DNA of 64,000 bases. Origin: Exiguobacterium sp. FSL W8-0210 (lineage in GTDB: Bacteria; Bacillota; Bacilli; Exiguobacteriales; Exiguobacteriaceae). Every line of letters begins with the position of its first letter. Position 1 is the first letter of the stretch. A model generated the notes under the pieces. The model was not told the origin of the DNA and did no database searches. It saw nothing but the letters and a program-made list of their open reading frames with translations. Below, piece by piece: positions 9,782 to 18,741 of this stretch. The position numbers and the translations under genes were made by a program. The stretch lies in NCBI RefSeq assembly GCF_038006045.1, contig NZ_JBBOUK010000001.1:2397001-2461000 (forward strand), in the 5' to 3' direction.

Positions 9782-10094
9782 CGGGCACCTCCACTTCCGT
9801 ATAGAAACAACTACGATTTCCTGTATGGCATGTCGGACCATTCGCTTTGACCGTGATCAAGAGACTATCTTGATCACAGTCAATCCACATCCGTTTGAGT
9901 TCAAGCGTGTTCCCGCTCGTTTCCCCTTTCGTCCAGAGACGATTCTTCGTCCGCGAGAAGAAGGTGACAAGACCGGTCGCAAGCGTCTTATCATAAGCGG
10001 CTTGGTCCATGAAGCCGACCATCAAGACATCGTTCGTCTGCTCGTCGACGACGACGGCAGCGACGAGTCCTTTTGAAAAATTCAATGTCGTCAT
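9741..10094 (-). CDS. hisI: phosphoribosyl-AMP cyclohydrolase HisI
   Basis: Cyclohydrolase of 117 residues acting after HisE. The metal motif [11 protein letters not shown] (three acidic/Cys ligands) and the zinc cysteines in [10 protein letters not shown] are intact. The length is normal for stand-alone HisI. The start overlaps the hisF stop by 4 bp (ATGA), and the last 41 bp overlap hisE. The C-terminal tail after [10 protein letters not shown] is short and non-conserved. Confidence 0.93.
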   Translation of the reverse strand: MTTLNFSKGLVAAVVVDEQTNDVLMVGFMDQAAYDKTLATGLVTFFSRTKNRLWTKGETSGNTLELKRMWIDCDQDSLLITVKANGPTCHTGNRSCFYTEVEVPDVIRTGTDGQSED

Positions 10095-10840
10095 CGGACT
10101 TCGACTCCCCGTTCTTTGAGGTAAGCTTTCGTTTCCGGCATCGTGTATGTCGCTTCATGGAAGATTGAAGCAGCAAGAGCCGCGTCAGCGCCTGCCTCTA
10201 GTCCTTCCGCTAAGTGATCGAGCGTTCCGACCCCACCGGAAGCAATGATCGGCACGTTGACGACTTCACGCAGACGACGGATTAAGGCGAGATCATAGCC
10301 GTCTTTTGTTCCGTCAGCGTCCATTGAAGTGACGAGTAATTCACCGGCACCCAGGGCAACGGCTTCCTGCGCCCACTCGATCGCGTCACGTCCGACGGGT
10401 TGTGTTCCCCCGTGTGAGAAGACACCCCATGAGTCGCCGGTCTGTTTCGCATCGATTGCGACGACTGTCGCTTGGACACCGAACAGGCGGCTGACTTCTT
10501 GAATCAGTTGTGGATTTTGAAGCGCTGATGAGTTGAGTGAGACTTTGTCAGCACCGGCACGAATCAAGCGTTTCGCGTCTTCGATCGTCTTGATTCCGCC
10601 ACCGACCGTAAACGGCATGTAGATGACTTCTGCGACGCGTTCGACGATATCAAGCATCGTCTCGCGCCCTTCTTGTGTTGCTGAGATATCAAGCAGAACG
10701 AGTTCGTCCGCCCCTTGCTCGTAATAGTATTTCGCGACGGCGACCGGGTCACCAAGATCACGTAAGTTCTGGAATTTGACCCCTTTGACGACACGTCCTT
10801 CCTTGACGTCAAGACAGGGAATGATCCGCTTCATCAACAT
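10091..10840 (-). CDS. hisF: imidazole glycerol phosphate synthase, cyclase subunit HisF
   Basis: (beta-alpha)8 barrel protein of 249 residues that joins PRFAR with ammonia from HisH to give imidazole glycerol phosphate and AICAR. Asp11 lies in [16 protein letters not shown] and Asp130 in VAIDAKQ. Phosphate-binding loops are visible at [11 protein letters not shown] and [11 protein letters not shown]. It overlaps hisA by 7 bp and hisI by 4 bp. Length is standard. Confidence 0.95.
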   Translation of the reverse strand: MLMKRIIPCLDVKEGRVVKGVKFQNLRDLGDPVAVAKYYYEQGADELVLLDISATQEGRETMLDIVERVAEVIYMPFTVGGGIKTIEDAKRLIRAGADKVSLNSSALQNPQLIQEVSRLFGVQATVVAIDAKQTGDSWGVFSHGGTQPVGRDAIEWAQEAVALGAGELLVTSMDADGTKDGYDLALIRRLREVVNVPIIASGGVGTLDHLAEGLEAGADAALAASIFHEATYTMPETKAYLKERGVEVR

Positions 10841-11538
10841 ACGCGTAACACCTCTTTTAAGGCGAGTGATCCGTCGAGTAACGCCCGACCGACGACCGCT
10901 CCGTCCATCCCGATCTCTTTGAGGCGCGCGACGTCATCGACTGTCGTCACACCACCAGAAGCAATCAATTCGACCCCTTCCCGTTTCAAGCGATCGAGTC
11001 CATCAACGTCCGGTCCCATCATCATTCCGTCACGCGAAATGTCTGTATACAGGAACGTCTTGATGCCTTTGCCGATCAGGTGTGTCATTGCCTCTTCAAG
11101 CGTCCAACCGCTTGCTTCGAGCCAGCCGCGTGTTTGAACGATACCTTCTTTTGCATCTAACGCAACAGCCAGTTTATCACCAGCGAGAGCAATCATCTGC
11201 TCGAGTAACGCTTCGTCTTCTAGGGCAACCGTGCCGACGAGAATCCGGTCGATTCCGGCACCGACGTACGCTTCGACGGTCTCGATGTTACGGACACCAC
11301 CACCAGCTTCGACGAACAAACCGGTCTCCTTTTTGATGTCGGCGATCAAGTTCAAGTGCAACGGTTCGCCGGCTTTCGCGCCATCAAGATCGATCAAGTG
11401 GATCGCTGTCGCCCCATCTTCCTTGAAGCGCTTCGCAATCGTCAACGCATCACCGAAGAATGTCTGTTGGTCAAAATCTCCTTGCTTCAGGCGTACGGCC
11501 TGTCCGCTCATTAAATCGATTGCTGGGTAGAGTTGCAT
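10834..11538 (-). CDS. hisA: ProFAR isomerase HisA
   Basis: Phosphoribosylformimino-AICAR-phosphate isomerase of 234 residues and a half-barrel-repeat relative of HisF. The catalytic Asp is in [15 protein letters not shown] and the partner Asp in [23 protein letters not shown] and [12 protein letters not shown] are the phosphate loops. I chose ATG 11538, with GGAGAG upstream, because the open frame before it is non-homologous and lies within hisH. The first 28 bp overlap hisH, so translation is probably coupled. Confidence 0.93.
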   Translation of the reverse strand: MQLYPAIDLMSGQAVRLKQGDFDQQTFFGDALTIAKRFKEDGATAIHLIDLDGAKAGEPLHLNLIADIKKETGLFVEAGGGVRNIETVEAYVGAGIDRILVGTVALEDEALLEQMIALAGDKLAVALDAKEGIVQTRGWLEASGWTLEEAMTHLIGKGIKTFLYTDISRDGMMMGPDVDGLDRLKREGVELIASGGVTTVDDVARLKEIGMDGAVVGRALLDGSLALKEVLRVC

Positions 11539-12098
11539 GTCGTCTCTCTCCATTCCTTCAGTAGTTTCAGTCCGACTTCGCCACTCTTCTCTGGGTGGAA
11601 CTGCATCCCGGTGACTTGTCCTTTTTGAACGATCGCTGGGACGAGACGTCCGTATTCGACCGCGTCGACGATCCATTCTGGGTCACAGACAGCGCCGTAC
11701 GAGTGGACGAAATAGACCGCTTCGCCGTGGTTCGTCAGCTGGTGCCAACCCATGTGCGGCAAGCGGACGTCGCTCGGTAGTTTTTCGATCGTTCCCGGTA
11801 AGATCCCGAGACCTTCCGTCAAGCCATCTTCGTCACTCGATTCAAAGAGCAGTTGCATCCCGAGGCAAATCCCAAGAAACGGTTTCTTTTCCGCTTGTTC
11901 TTTTAAGAAGTCGACGAGTCCCGTTTCCTTCAGGCGCTCCATTGCCGGTGCATAAGCACCGACACCCGGTAAGACGAGTGCTTCTGCTTGGTCAAGCAAC
12001 TCCGTGTCACTCGTAACGATGACTGCTTCGCCGAGCTCCTTTAACGCCCGCTCGACATTCGCGATATTCCCGACGCCATAATCGACGATTGCTATCAT
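11511..12098 (-). CDS. hisH: imidazole glycerol phosphate synthase, glutaminase subunit HisH
   Basis: Class I glutamine amidotransferase of 195 residues that supplies ammonia to HisF. The nucleophile is Cys78 in FLGICLGMQLLFESS, and the His and Glu of the triad are in MQFHPEKSG. The N-terminal IVDYGVGNI and the oxyanion loop PGVGAYAPAM are typical. It overlaps hisB by 4 bp and hisA by 28 bp. Confidence 0.95.
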   Translation of the reverse strand: MIAIVDYGVGNIANVERALKELGEAVIVTSDTELLDQAEALVLPGVGAYAPAMERLKETGLVDFLKEQAEKKPFLGICLGMQLLFESSDEDGLTEGLGILPGTIEKLPSDVRLPHMGWHQLTNHGEAVYFVHSYGAVCDPEWIVDAVEYGRLVPAIVQKGQVTGMQFHPEKSGEVGLKLLKEWRETTCNSTQQSI

Positions 12099-12676
12099 TG
12101 ATCAATCAACCCTTTCGTAGACGGTACGCCTTCGCTCGTCACGGCGACTGCCTGACGGACGGCTCGACCGAGTGCTTTGAACAACCCTTCGATCATGTGG
12201 TGGGTGTTCGAGCCATATAAGACTTCGGCATGGATCGTCATTCGAGCACTCCGTGATAAGCCTTGGAAGAACTCTTCTGCGAGTTCCGTATCAAAGTCAC
12301 CGAGCTTCGGATTTTTGAAACTAGCACGGAAGACCGTGAACGGACGACCGCTGAAATCGAGTACGACCGACGCGAGTGTCTCATCCATCGGTACACGCGA
12401 TTCACCGTAGCGTTCAATCCCGGCTTTATCGCCGAGCGCTTCCGTCAACGCTGCCCCGAGAACGATCGCTGTATCTTCGACCGTATGGTGCGCATCGATC
12501 CACGTATCACCTTTTGCTGTCACCTTCAGACCGATCCGGGCCTGAAAGGCGAATAACGTCAACATATGATCAAAGAAGCCGACACCGGTCTTGATTTCAA
12601 CCGGACCTCCTGCGAGATCGACCTCGACCTTGATGTCTGACTCTGCACTTACTCGTTCGCTTGCGCCACGCCGCAT
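12095..12676 (-). CDS. hisB: imidazoleglycerol-phosphate dehydratase HisB
   Basis: Manganese enzyme of 193 residues that converts imidazole glycerol phosphate to imidazole acetol phosphate. The two metal-binding repeats are visible: GFFDHMLTLFAFQ with DAHHTVEDTAIVLG, and EVLYGSNTHHMIEGLFKALGRA. It is the monofunctional form; no phosphatase domain is fused. ATG 12676 is preferred because GAGGAGGA lies 7 bp upstream. The gene overlaps hisC by 28 bp and hisH by 4 bp. Confidence 0.94.
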   Translation of the reverse strand: MRRGASERVSAESDIKVEVDLAGGPVEIKTGVGFFDHMLTLFAFQARIGLKVTAKGDTWIDAHHTVEDTAIVLGAALTEALGDKAGIERYGESRVPMDETLASVVLDFSGRPFTVFRASFKNPKLGDFDTELAEEFFQGLSRSARMTIHAEVLYGSNTHHMIEGLFKALGRAVRQAVAVTSEGVPSTKGLIDQ

Positions 12677-13620
12677 CGTAATTCCTCCTCTACACACGTT
12701 TCTAATACTTGCATCGCTTCTGGTGATCCACAGCTGACACGGAAGGCTTGGTCAAACAAACGAATCCGTAATCCGGCGTCAGCACAACGCTGCGTAAAGC
12801 GTTCAGCTTCCGGATACTCGACATAGACGAAGTTCGCTGCACTCGGATACGTCTTGCCGATTGGCGCGAGAATCCGTTCGATTGCTTCACAGCTCGCATA
12901 CGTTTCCTCTAAGACCCGATCGAGTTCCGGTTCTGCCATGATGGCGATACCGACAGCTGCTGATAGACCAGAGACGTTGTACGGTGATTTAATCTGTTCG
13001 ATTTCTTGGATGATTTGTTCGCTCGCGATGACAAAACCAAGTCGGAGCGATGCGAGTCCGAACGCTTTCGAGAGCGTCCGTAAGATGATCGCTTTCGGAT
13101 ATTCCTCGAGTAAGTGAAGCATCGATTGTTCGAGCGCGAAGTCGATGTACGCCTCATCGATGACGACGTATTTGCCACTGTCGAGCAAACGACGGATGTC
13201 CGCTTCCTTGCGGAGGACACCGGACGGATTATGCGGGTGACTCAAGAAGATGATCTCACCAGGAGCTGCGATCAATCCCTCAACGTCAAGCGCCATCTCG
13301 TCGAGTAACGGCACGCGTTCAAACGGTGCCCGTGCGCGGTCAGCATAGAACTGATACATGACGAAATCCGGTTCTGAGGCGATGACCGGCATGCCGGGTC
13401 CGCCGTAGCGGGCACATAAGTAGCCGATCAACTCGTCCGAGCCGTTTCCGGCGACGAGTTGCGTCGGACGGACACCAGCGTACGTCGCGTACGATGCCTT
13501 GACTTGATCGATGATTTCGACAGGATATTCGTTTAATGGGAACGTTGCGATCAATTCCTGGATCGCTTCGATCCCGACTGGACTGTGGGTCGTGAATCGT
13601 TCGTTTTGGTGTAATCGCAT
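12649..13620 (-). CDS. hisC: histidinol-phosphate aminotransferase HisC (short N-terminus)
   Basis: PLP-dependent class II aminotransferase of 323 residues that makes histidinol phosphate. The PLP lysine is in RTLSKAFGLASLRLGF, the PLP-binding Asp in VVIDEAYIDF, and the phosphate-binding Arg near the C-terminus in RVSCGSPEAM. The family is usually 350-370 residues. Here the protein begins directly at the substrate motif (MRLHQNE, equivalent to LxSNEN), so the usual N-terminal arm of about 25 residues is absent. The ATG shares one base with the hisD stop (TAATG), which leaves no room for a longer in-operon start. Confidence 0.92.
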   Translation of the reverse strand: MRLHQNERFTTHSPVGIEAIQELIATFPLNEYPVEIIDQVKASYATYAGVRPTQLVAGNGSDELIGYLCARYGGPGMPVIASEPDFVMYQFYADRARAPFERVPLLDEMALDVEGLIAAPGEIIFLSHPHNPSGVLRKEADIRRLLDSGKYVVIDEAYIDFALEQSMLHLLEEYPKAIILRTLSKAFGLASLRLGFVIASEQIIQEIEQIKSPYNVSGLSAAVGIAIMAEPELDRVLEETYASCEAIERILAPIGKTYPSAANFVYVEYPEAERFTQRCADAGLRIRLFDQAFRVSCGSPEAMQVLETCVEEELRCGVAQANE

Positions 13621-14837
13621 TAGTCTTCCCTCACTTCGATGGCTTGTGCGTGTGCTTCGAGTCCTTCGACCCGGGCAACGGTTTTCGCTGCGTTCGCGAG
13701 ACGTTGTACGCCTGCGCGAGTGGCTTCGAGCATCGTCTGGTGACGCAAAAACGTCCGCGCTGATAATCCAGACGCAAAACGGGCTGTCCCGGATGTCGGT
13801 AAGACGTGGTTGGTTCCAGCGACGTAATCGCCAAGCGTTTCCGGTGTTTCGTGACCGAGGAAAATCATCCCGGCGTGACGGATTGATTTGACGACCTCTT
13901 GCGGATTGGCAACGGCAAGTTCCAAGTGTTCCGCTGCGAGGCGATTCGCTTCTTCGATTGCTGTTTCGAGTGGAGCGACGAAGACGCCACCGTTTTCCAT
14001 CGCGCGACGGGCAATCTCTTGACGCGGCAATTGCTGTAAGCGTCGCTCGATCTCCGTATCCACCGCTTGTTTCATCTCTTCCGTTGGCACGAAGGCGATC
14101 GCGACAGCGTCACGGTCGTGTTCAGCTTGCGCAAGTAAGTCGGCTGCGATCCGGTCCGGATGCGCCGTTTCGTCCGCGATGACGACGACTTCCGATGGAC
14201 CGGCGACCGAGTCGATACCAACGATGCCGTAGACTTGGCGTTTTGCTTCAGCGACGAAGCGGTTCCCGGGTCCGACGATCAAATCGACGGCTTGGATGCT
14301 TTCTGTTCCGAATGTCAGCGCAGCGACAGCTTGTGCTCCACCGATCGTATAGATTTCTGTCACACCAGCGATCCGTGCTGCAACGAGGACCTCATCACTT
14401 AAGTTCGTCATCGGTGTCACCATGACGACGCGTTCAACCCCAGCAACTTTCGCTGGAATGGCGTTCATCAAGACGGTCGATGGATAACTGGCTGCACCAC
14501 CCGGTACGTAGATCCCGACTGAATCAACGGGAACGAAGCGTTGACGTCGTGTCACGTCTGCTTCGACGAGTTCGATGTCGGACGGCAGTTCCTGTTCGTG
14601 CCATTCGACGAGTCGTGTCGCCATCAACTTCAACGAGTCGATCAAGTTGGCGTCTGCCTGTTCGAACGCTTGTGTGATCCGTGTTTCACTGAGGCGGAAA
14701 TCCTCGAGATCGACCTGATCGAATTGGTTCGTATAATCGCGGACAGCAGCGTCACCGTCTGTTGCGACGCGTTCGAGAATCGCGCGGACCGCGAGTTCTG
14801 TGTCGCGATCGATGCTGAAAGGTTTTGTCGGTGTCAT
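13620..14837 (-). CDS. hisD: histidinol dehydrogenase HisD
   Basis: Zinc-dependent enzyme of 405 residues that performs the two final NAD-linked oxidations of histidinol to histidine. Key stretches are VDSVGIYVPGGAASYPSTVLMNAIPAKVAGV, AGPSEVVVIAD, LLAQAEHDRDA (zinc ligands Gln/His) and AAEHLELAV (catalytic Glu-His). It is slightly shorter than the common 425-430 residues, mainly at the N-terminus. It overlaps hisG by 4 bp and hisC by 1 bp. Confidence 0.94.
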   Translation of the reverse strand: MTPTKPFSIDRDTELAVRAILERVATDGDAAVRDYTNQFDQVDLEDFRLSETRITQAFEQADANLIDSLKLMATRLVEWHEQELPSDIELVEADVTRRQRFVPVDSVGIYVPGGAASYPSTVLMNAIPAKVAGVERVVMVTPMTNLSDEVLVAARIAGVTEIYTIGGAQAVAALTFGTESIQAVDLIVGPGNRFVAEAKRQVYGIVGIDSVAGPSEVVVIADETAHPDRIAADLLAQAEHDRDAVAIAFVPTEEMKQAVDTEIERRLQQLPRQEIARRAMENGGVFVAPLETAIEEANRLAAEHLELAVANPQEVVKSIRHAGMIFLGHETPETLGDYVAGTNHVLPTSGTARFASGLSARTFLRHQTMLEATRAGVQRLANAAKTVARVEGLEAHAQAIEVRED

Positions 14838-15445
14838 GATCGTGTCACTCCTTCTGTCAATTGCTCCAGCAAGCGGATGACTTCAACCCGCTTCCGTTTT
14901 AACGTCCATTCGCTCGTAAAGAATCGAGCGCTGATATCGATGATTTTTTCGTATTCATTTAGTCCGTTTGCCCGTAACGTCTCACCTGTCTCGACGATAT
15001 CGACGATTGCATCAGCAAGTCCGAGTAACGGTGCTAACTCGACCGAACCGTTCAACGGTACGATGTCGACGTCGACACCGAGTTCGCTGAAGTAGCGTTT
15101 TGCGATGACCGGATACTTCGTCGCAATCCGGACGCGGCGTCCACCTTCGAATTGTAGCGGTTCTTTCGCACAGACGGACATCCGGCAGACACCAAACGGT
15201 AATTCTGCGAGTTCCGATAGTTCTTGATCCGATTCGAGTAAGATGTCACTGCCGGTGATTGCAACATCGAGAACTCCTTGAGCGACGTACGGGATCAGGT
15301 CCGATCCTTTCATGAAGACGAATTCGTGCTCGCCCCGTTTGACGATTAGTTCGCGTTCAATGGCTCCCCATGTCTCGACGCCAGCTTCTTTTAGATAACG
15401 TTCTGTCGCTTTCGACAGCCGTCCTTTCGTAATTCCGATTCGCAT
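14834..15445 (-). CDS. hisG: ATP phosphoribosyltransferase, short form HisG
   Basis: Catalytic subunit (203 residues) of the first, feedback-regulated enzyme of histidine synthesis, joining ATP and PRPP. RIGITKGRLSKAT and the PRPP loop ADAIVDIVETGETLRANGL are present. It is the short type lacking the C-terminal regulatory domain and therefore needs HisZ, which is encoded directly upstream with no gap. The 4-bp overlap with hisD continues the compact operon. Confidence 0.94.
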   Translation of the reverse strand: MRIGITKGRLSKATERYLKEAGVETWGAIERELIVKRGEHEFVFMKGSDLIPYVAQGVLDVAITGSDILLESDQELSELAELPFGVCRMSVCAKEPLQFEGGRRVRIATKYPVIAKRYFSELGVDVDIVPLNGSVELAPLLGLADAIVDIVETGETLRANGLNEYEKIIDISARFFTSEWTLKRKRVEVIRLLEQLTEGVTRS

Positions 15446-16267
15446 TTAGAGCACCTCCGCCAACCGTTCGACCGAGAATCCGATGCCGAACGCCTGTTGT
15501 TCTTGTCCGAATTGTTCATAAAGCCGGTCGTAGCGTCCACCGACGAGGATGGGTTCCGTCACACCTTCGATGAAACCGTGGATCGTGATCCCGTCGTAAT
15601 ACGTCTGTAAGCCCATTTGACCGAAGTCGAGATCGGCATTGACGGCTTCCGCGAGATCAAGCACGGCATTGAGTCGTGTCTCGTCGACGTACGGTAGGAT
15701 CGTCTCTGCCCCTTCACGTCCGAATAATAAAGGAAGTTTCGCAAGTAAGGCATCATCGAGTTGACCCGCGATTCGCTTCAGTTCGATGACGTTACGTAAA
15801 CGGAGCATCTGTGTCACTTGGTCGCGTAAGTGGTGATCACCGACACGCGTCTCGATCAAATGCTCGATCAGACCGGCATCACCGATCGAGAGTGTGACTT
15901 CTTTTCCTGTCAGTTCTTCGACGAGTCGGACCGCGAGTTGAATCGCTTCGACTTCTGCAATTTGTCCCCGTTCCTCGAATCCGACCTGGAACTTCTCTTC
16001 CGGTTGAAAGACCGAGCCACTGTAGAAGACACGTTTATATTGTTCGCGACCCCGTTCGCTAAGTGCACGCGCGACACTAGTCGTAAAATCCATTCGAATC
16101 TGTTCCCGTCCACCGATTTCCTCAATTAAGGGGGTGATTAATCGGGTATAGTTAGATTGTTCGAGTCCATCTTCGAGCTGACGGATGACCTGCTGGAGCC
16201 GCGTTGCCGAGGCACCGACATAGTCCGTCGCTCCATCCTTGAGTCGAATCGTAGAAAATGATTGCAT
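15446..16267 (-). CDS. hisZ: ATP phosphoribosyltransferase regulatory subunit HisZ
   Basis: Histidyl-tRNA-synthetase-like protein (273 residues) without aminoacylation function that forms the hetero-octamer with short HisG and senses histidine. Class II synthetase-like motifs are visible: RITPLIEEI-like motif 1, FYSGSVFQPEEKFQVG as motif 2, and ILVGGRYDRLYEQFG/AFGIGFSVERL as motif 3. It ends after motif 3, without an anticodon-binding domain, and is shorter than many HisZ (about 390). It is the first gene of the operon, with AAAGGAG ahead of its ATG. Confidence 0.9.
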   Translation of the reverse strand: MQSFSTIRLKDGATDYVGASATRLQQVIRQLEDGLEQSNYTRLITPLIEEIGGREQIRMDFTTSVARALSERGREQYKRVFYSGSVFQPEEKFQVGFEERGQIAEVEAIQLAVRLVEELTGKEVTLSIGDAGLIEHLIETRVGDHHLRDQVTQMLRLRNVIELKRIAGQLDDALLAKLPLLFGREGAETILPYVDETRLNAVLDLAEAVNADLDFGQMGLQTYYDGITIHGFIEGVTEPILVGGRYDRLYEQFGQEQQAFGIGFSVERLAEVL

Positions 16268-16320
16268 ACTCCCGCTCCTTTATCTTGTTATCACTGTACC
16301 AAGCTAAATTATTTAACGAT

Positions 16321-16349
16321 AAGATACCGCGTTTTGGGCACATTGTCAA
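16321..16349 (-). promoter_or_regulatory. sigma-A promoter of the histidine operon
   Basis: TTGACA-N17-TATCTT on the minus strand, with the -10 element ending about 53 bp before the hisZ start. The leader is short, and I see no T-box specifier, leader peptide or terminator hairpin in it. Confidence 0.8.
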
Positions 16350-16389
16350 TCGCTTTGCTTGCCAATTCTAAAAAATCGGAGGGTTTATC

Positions 16390-17184
16390 ATGCAATTATT
16401 GAAATGGGACGGTCACGTCCACAGTCCATATTGTCCACACGGTACGAAGGATCCACTTGAAGCCTACATCGAGCGTGCGTTAGAGCAAGGCTTAGAACGG
16501 ATCAGCTTCACGGAACATGCCCCTTTACCTGAAGGTGTGGCGGATCCTGCGCCAGATAACGATTCCGGAATGTCGTTCGCGACAGCCGATGCCTACCTGA
16601 AGGAATTAACGCAACTCCGCGAGACATACAAAAATCAGATCGACATCCGGATCGGGATGGAGTTCGACTACTGGGAAGGACATGTCGACGGGACGCGTGA
16701 TATCATCGCTCGCTACGCTGACGTCTTGACCGACGGCATCCTCTCACTGCATTACTTATACATCGATGAGCAGTATTACGGCGTCGACTTCAGCAAGGAA
16801 AGCTTCGGTGAGATCGTCACGAAACTCGGAAGCGTCACGGCGGTCCACGAACGCTATTATGAAGGCATCCAAGCCCTCGTCATGACGGATCTCGGTGCAC
16901 ACCAACCGAAGCGACTCGGTCACTTGACGTTACCGACGAAGTTCATCCAAGCCTATCCGCTTGAGTCGAACCCAACGAACCTCGACGACACGTTACGGAA
17001 GATCCGTCAGGCAAACTTCACACTCGACGTCAACACGGCAGGACTCCGTAAGCCGTTATGCGGTCTTTCCTATCCTTACCCGGAACTCTTGCAAGTCACG
17101 CAGTCGTTATCGATTCCGCTCGTCTATGGATCAGATGCCCATCTCGCAAAAGATGTCGGTGCTGATTTCGATTTCAAATGGTAA
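16390..17184 (+). CDS. hisJ: histidinol-phosphatase, PHP family
   Basis: Metal-dependent PHP-domain phosphatase of 264 residues that converts histidinol phosphate to histidinol, the step missing from the minus-strand his operon. Metal ligands are visible in WDGHVHSPYCPHG, FTEHAPLP, IGMEFDYW, LSLHYLY and VYGSDAHLA. It is transcribed divergently from hisZ, with a GGAGGG ribosome site. Bacillus uses the same enzyme type (HisJ, also called HisK). A bidirectional terminator follows. Confidence 0.92.
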   Translation: MQLLKWDGHVHSPYCPHGTKDPLEAYIERALEQGLERISFTEHAPLPEGVADPAPDNDSGMSFATADAYLKELTQLRETYKNQIDIRIGMEFDYWEGHVDGTRDIIARYADVLTDGILSLHYLYIDEQYYGVDFSKESFGEIVTKLGSVTAVHERYYEGIQALVMTDLGAHQPKRLGHLTLPTKFIQAYPLESNPTNLDDTLRKIRQANFTLDVNTAGLRKPLCGLSYPYPELLQVTQSLSIPLVYGSDAHLAKDVGADFDFKW

Positions 17185-17186
17185 AA

Positions 17187-17223
17187 CAAAAATCCGGATG
17201 CCGCAGCGTCCGGATTTTTTTGT
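17187..17223. terminator. bidirectional terminator between hisJ and a lipoprotein gene
   Basis: AATCCGGA and TCCGGATT pair around a 10-nt loop, with an A-run on one side and seven T on the other. It serves hisJ (+) and the convergent lipoprotein gene (-). Confidence 0.88.
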
Positions 17224-17997
17224 TTAGGAATATGGAAAATCAGCAGCTTCGACAGGAGCAATCGATCGTGCTAATTTTTTTAATTGTGCTAGCGACACGT
17301 TACCGGACAGGAGGACGATTTGGTTGTCCTCGACGTAATAGAGGTTCGCTCTCCCTTGTTTCTGCTCGAAATAAGCCGTCTGTCCGTTCGCAAGTGTCGT
17401 TTCCTTCCAGTCCTCGCCTTGAACGTCTTGCTTCGGAACAACGGTTAGAAGAATCGTTTGGGACTTCGTGTGGAAGAACCAAACACTATCGTCCCCATTA
17501 GGAGTCGAACTACTCATAATCGCTTGGAATGTTGAGAACGGTAAATTCAAACCGCGAGTCGAATCATCATCTTTTTTAATATTTTGAACGTCGTCATGTA
17601 AACCGCCTTTTAAAATCCAGTTCTTCTCTTGCTTGGTATACTCTAATACAGCAATACGATCTGCTCCTTTTGGATAATGAAGCGTCACGTAAGCATGATT
17701 CCCGAGGGCGACACTACTCCAGATATCGCCTTCAGTCGGATGCGCTTTTGTTCCATCCTTAAAGTAAAACGTCACGTGACGACGGAAATCCGCTTCAAAC
17801 GAATCCTGTTCTGAAAAGTCTTCTGCTTTAATACGTTGTACGATGGCATCCGGCTCAGCACCATCCTCAGCAGTGATATCATCAATCCATCGCGTGTGAA
17901 GCTGATTCAAAGGCGGAACTTGGTCTGGTTCTGCACAACCGGTCAAAATACTTGCAGCGAGTAATGCACTGATTACAACAATCCGTTGAAATCGCAT
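17224..17997 (-). CDS. secreted lipoprotein, unknown function
   Basis: Protein of 257 residues with a type II signal peptide: MRFQRI, a hydrophobic core, then the lipobox LTGC (Cys20), so it should be anchored outside the membrane by Lgt and Lsp. The mature part is polar and has no domain I recognise. ATG 17997 is chosen because AAGGAG lies 7 bp upstream; a longer frame upstream lacks a signal peptide at its start. It stands alone, convergent with hisJ. Confidence 0.75.
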   Translation of the reverse strand: MRFQRIVVISALLAASILTGCAEPDQVPPLNQLHTRWIDDITAEDGAEPDAIVQRIKAEDFSEQDSFEADFRRHVTFYFKDGTKAHPTEGDIWSSVALGNHAYVTLHYPKGADRIAVLEYTKQEKNWILKGGLHDDVQNIKKDDDSTRGLNLPFSTFQAIMSSSTPNGDDSVWFFHTKSQTILLTVVPKQDVQGEDWKETTLANGQTAYFEQKQGRANLYYVEDNQIVLLSGNVSLAQLKKLARSIAPVEAADFPYS

Positions 17998-18192
17998 GAC
18001 AATCTCCTTTTCCTCTTTTTTCCTTTCTTTGAGTATCGCATGCTTCGAGACTACGTCTTCAAGAAAATTACGAAAAGAGGGTAAGAAGAATTTCTGATTA
18101 ATACGCATTCATACGTGGAAGATATATAGACAAAAACAGGTCAGCCCCCTTCTATTGAAGAGAACTAATCTGTTTCATCTGTTTCATATGTT

Positions 18193-18741
18193 TCACTCTA
18201 AGTTGGCATGTTTCCCGTACATCGTTTGCGAATCAAGCTGCTTCTCTTCCATGATCTGCAGAATCAAGGCATCATAGAACAACAACATCGTCTGTTCGAA
18301 CAACGAGCCCATCGGTTGCACCGTCTCGTCCGCTGATGCCGTTTGTTCTTTCGGAACTCCGGGCAGTTGGACGACTAAGTCTGCTAATCGTGCTAACGTC
18401 GACGTCGGATTGATCGTGACGACGGCCACCGTTCCACCGAGTTGCTGTGCTTTCTCGACGATCGGAATCAAGGTTTTCGTCTCACCTGATCCGGAACCGA
18501 CGATTAACAAGTCACCCTCGCGTAAATTCGCCGTGACCGTCTCGCCGACGACATAAGCATCGAGTCCCATGTGCATCAGCCGCATGACGAACGCTTTCCC
18601 CATCAAGCCGGAGCGACCGGCTCCTGCGAGAAAGATTCGGTTCGCTTGAAGCACAGAGTCTGCCAGTTCTTTCGTCTCCGTCGCATCGATCGCTTCGACC
18701 GTCGATGTCAGTTCTTTGATAATCGTTTGGATATGTGTCAT
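18193..18741 (-). CDS. hxlB: 6-phospho-3-hexuloisomerase
   Basis: SIS-domain isomerase of 182 residues that converts hexulose 6-phosphate to fructose 6-phosphate in the ribulose monophosphate pathway. RIFLAGAGRSGLMGKAFVMRLMHMG and LLIVGSGSGETKTLI are the sugar-phosphate loops. SADETVQPMGSLFEQ is the C-terminal family motif. It begins right at the hxlA stop. Together they detoxify and assimilate formaldehyde. Confidence 0.93.
   Translation of the reverse strand: MTHIQTIIKELTSTVEAIDATETKELADSVLQANRIFLAGAGRSGLMGKAFVMRLMHMGLDAYVVGETVTANLREGDLLIVGSGSGETKTLIPIVEKAQQLGGTVAVVTINPTSTLARLADLVVQLPGVPKEQTASADETVQPMGSLFEQTMLLFYDALILQIMEEKQLDSQTMYGKHANLE

Noticed and set aside
9741-9841. HisE with an extra 20 N-terminal residues
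   Set aside because: The extension lies in hisI coding DNA in another frame, has no similarity to HisE, and the internal ATG has an excellent ribosome site.
18161-18195. Short direct repeats TGTTTCAT after hxlB
   Set aside because: Three imperfect copies in 30 bp with no stem or T-run. Too short to support a terminator, operator or CRISPR-like array.
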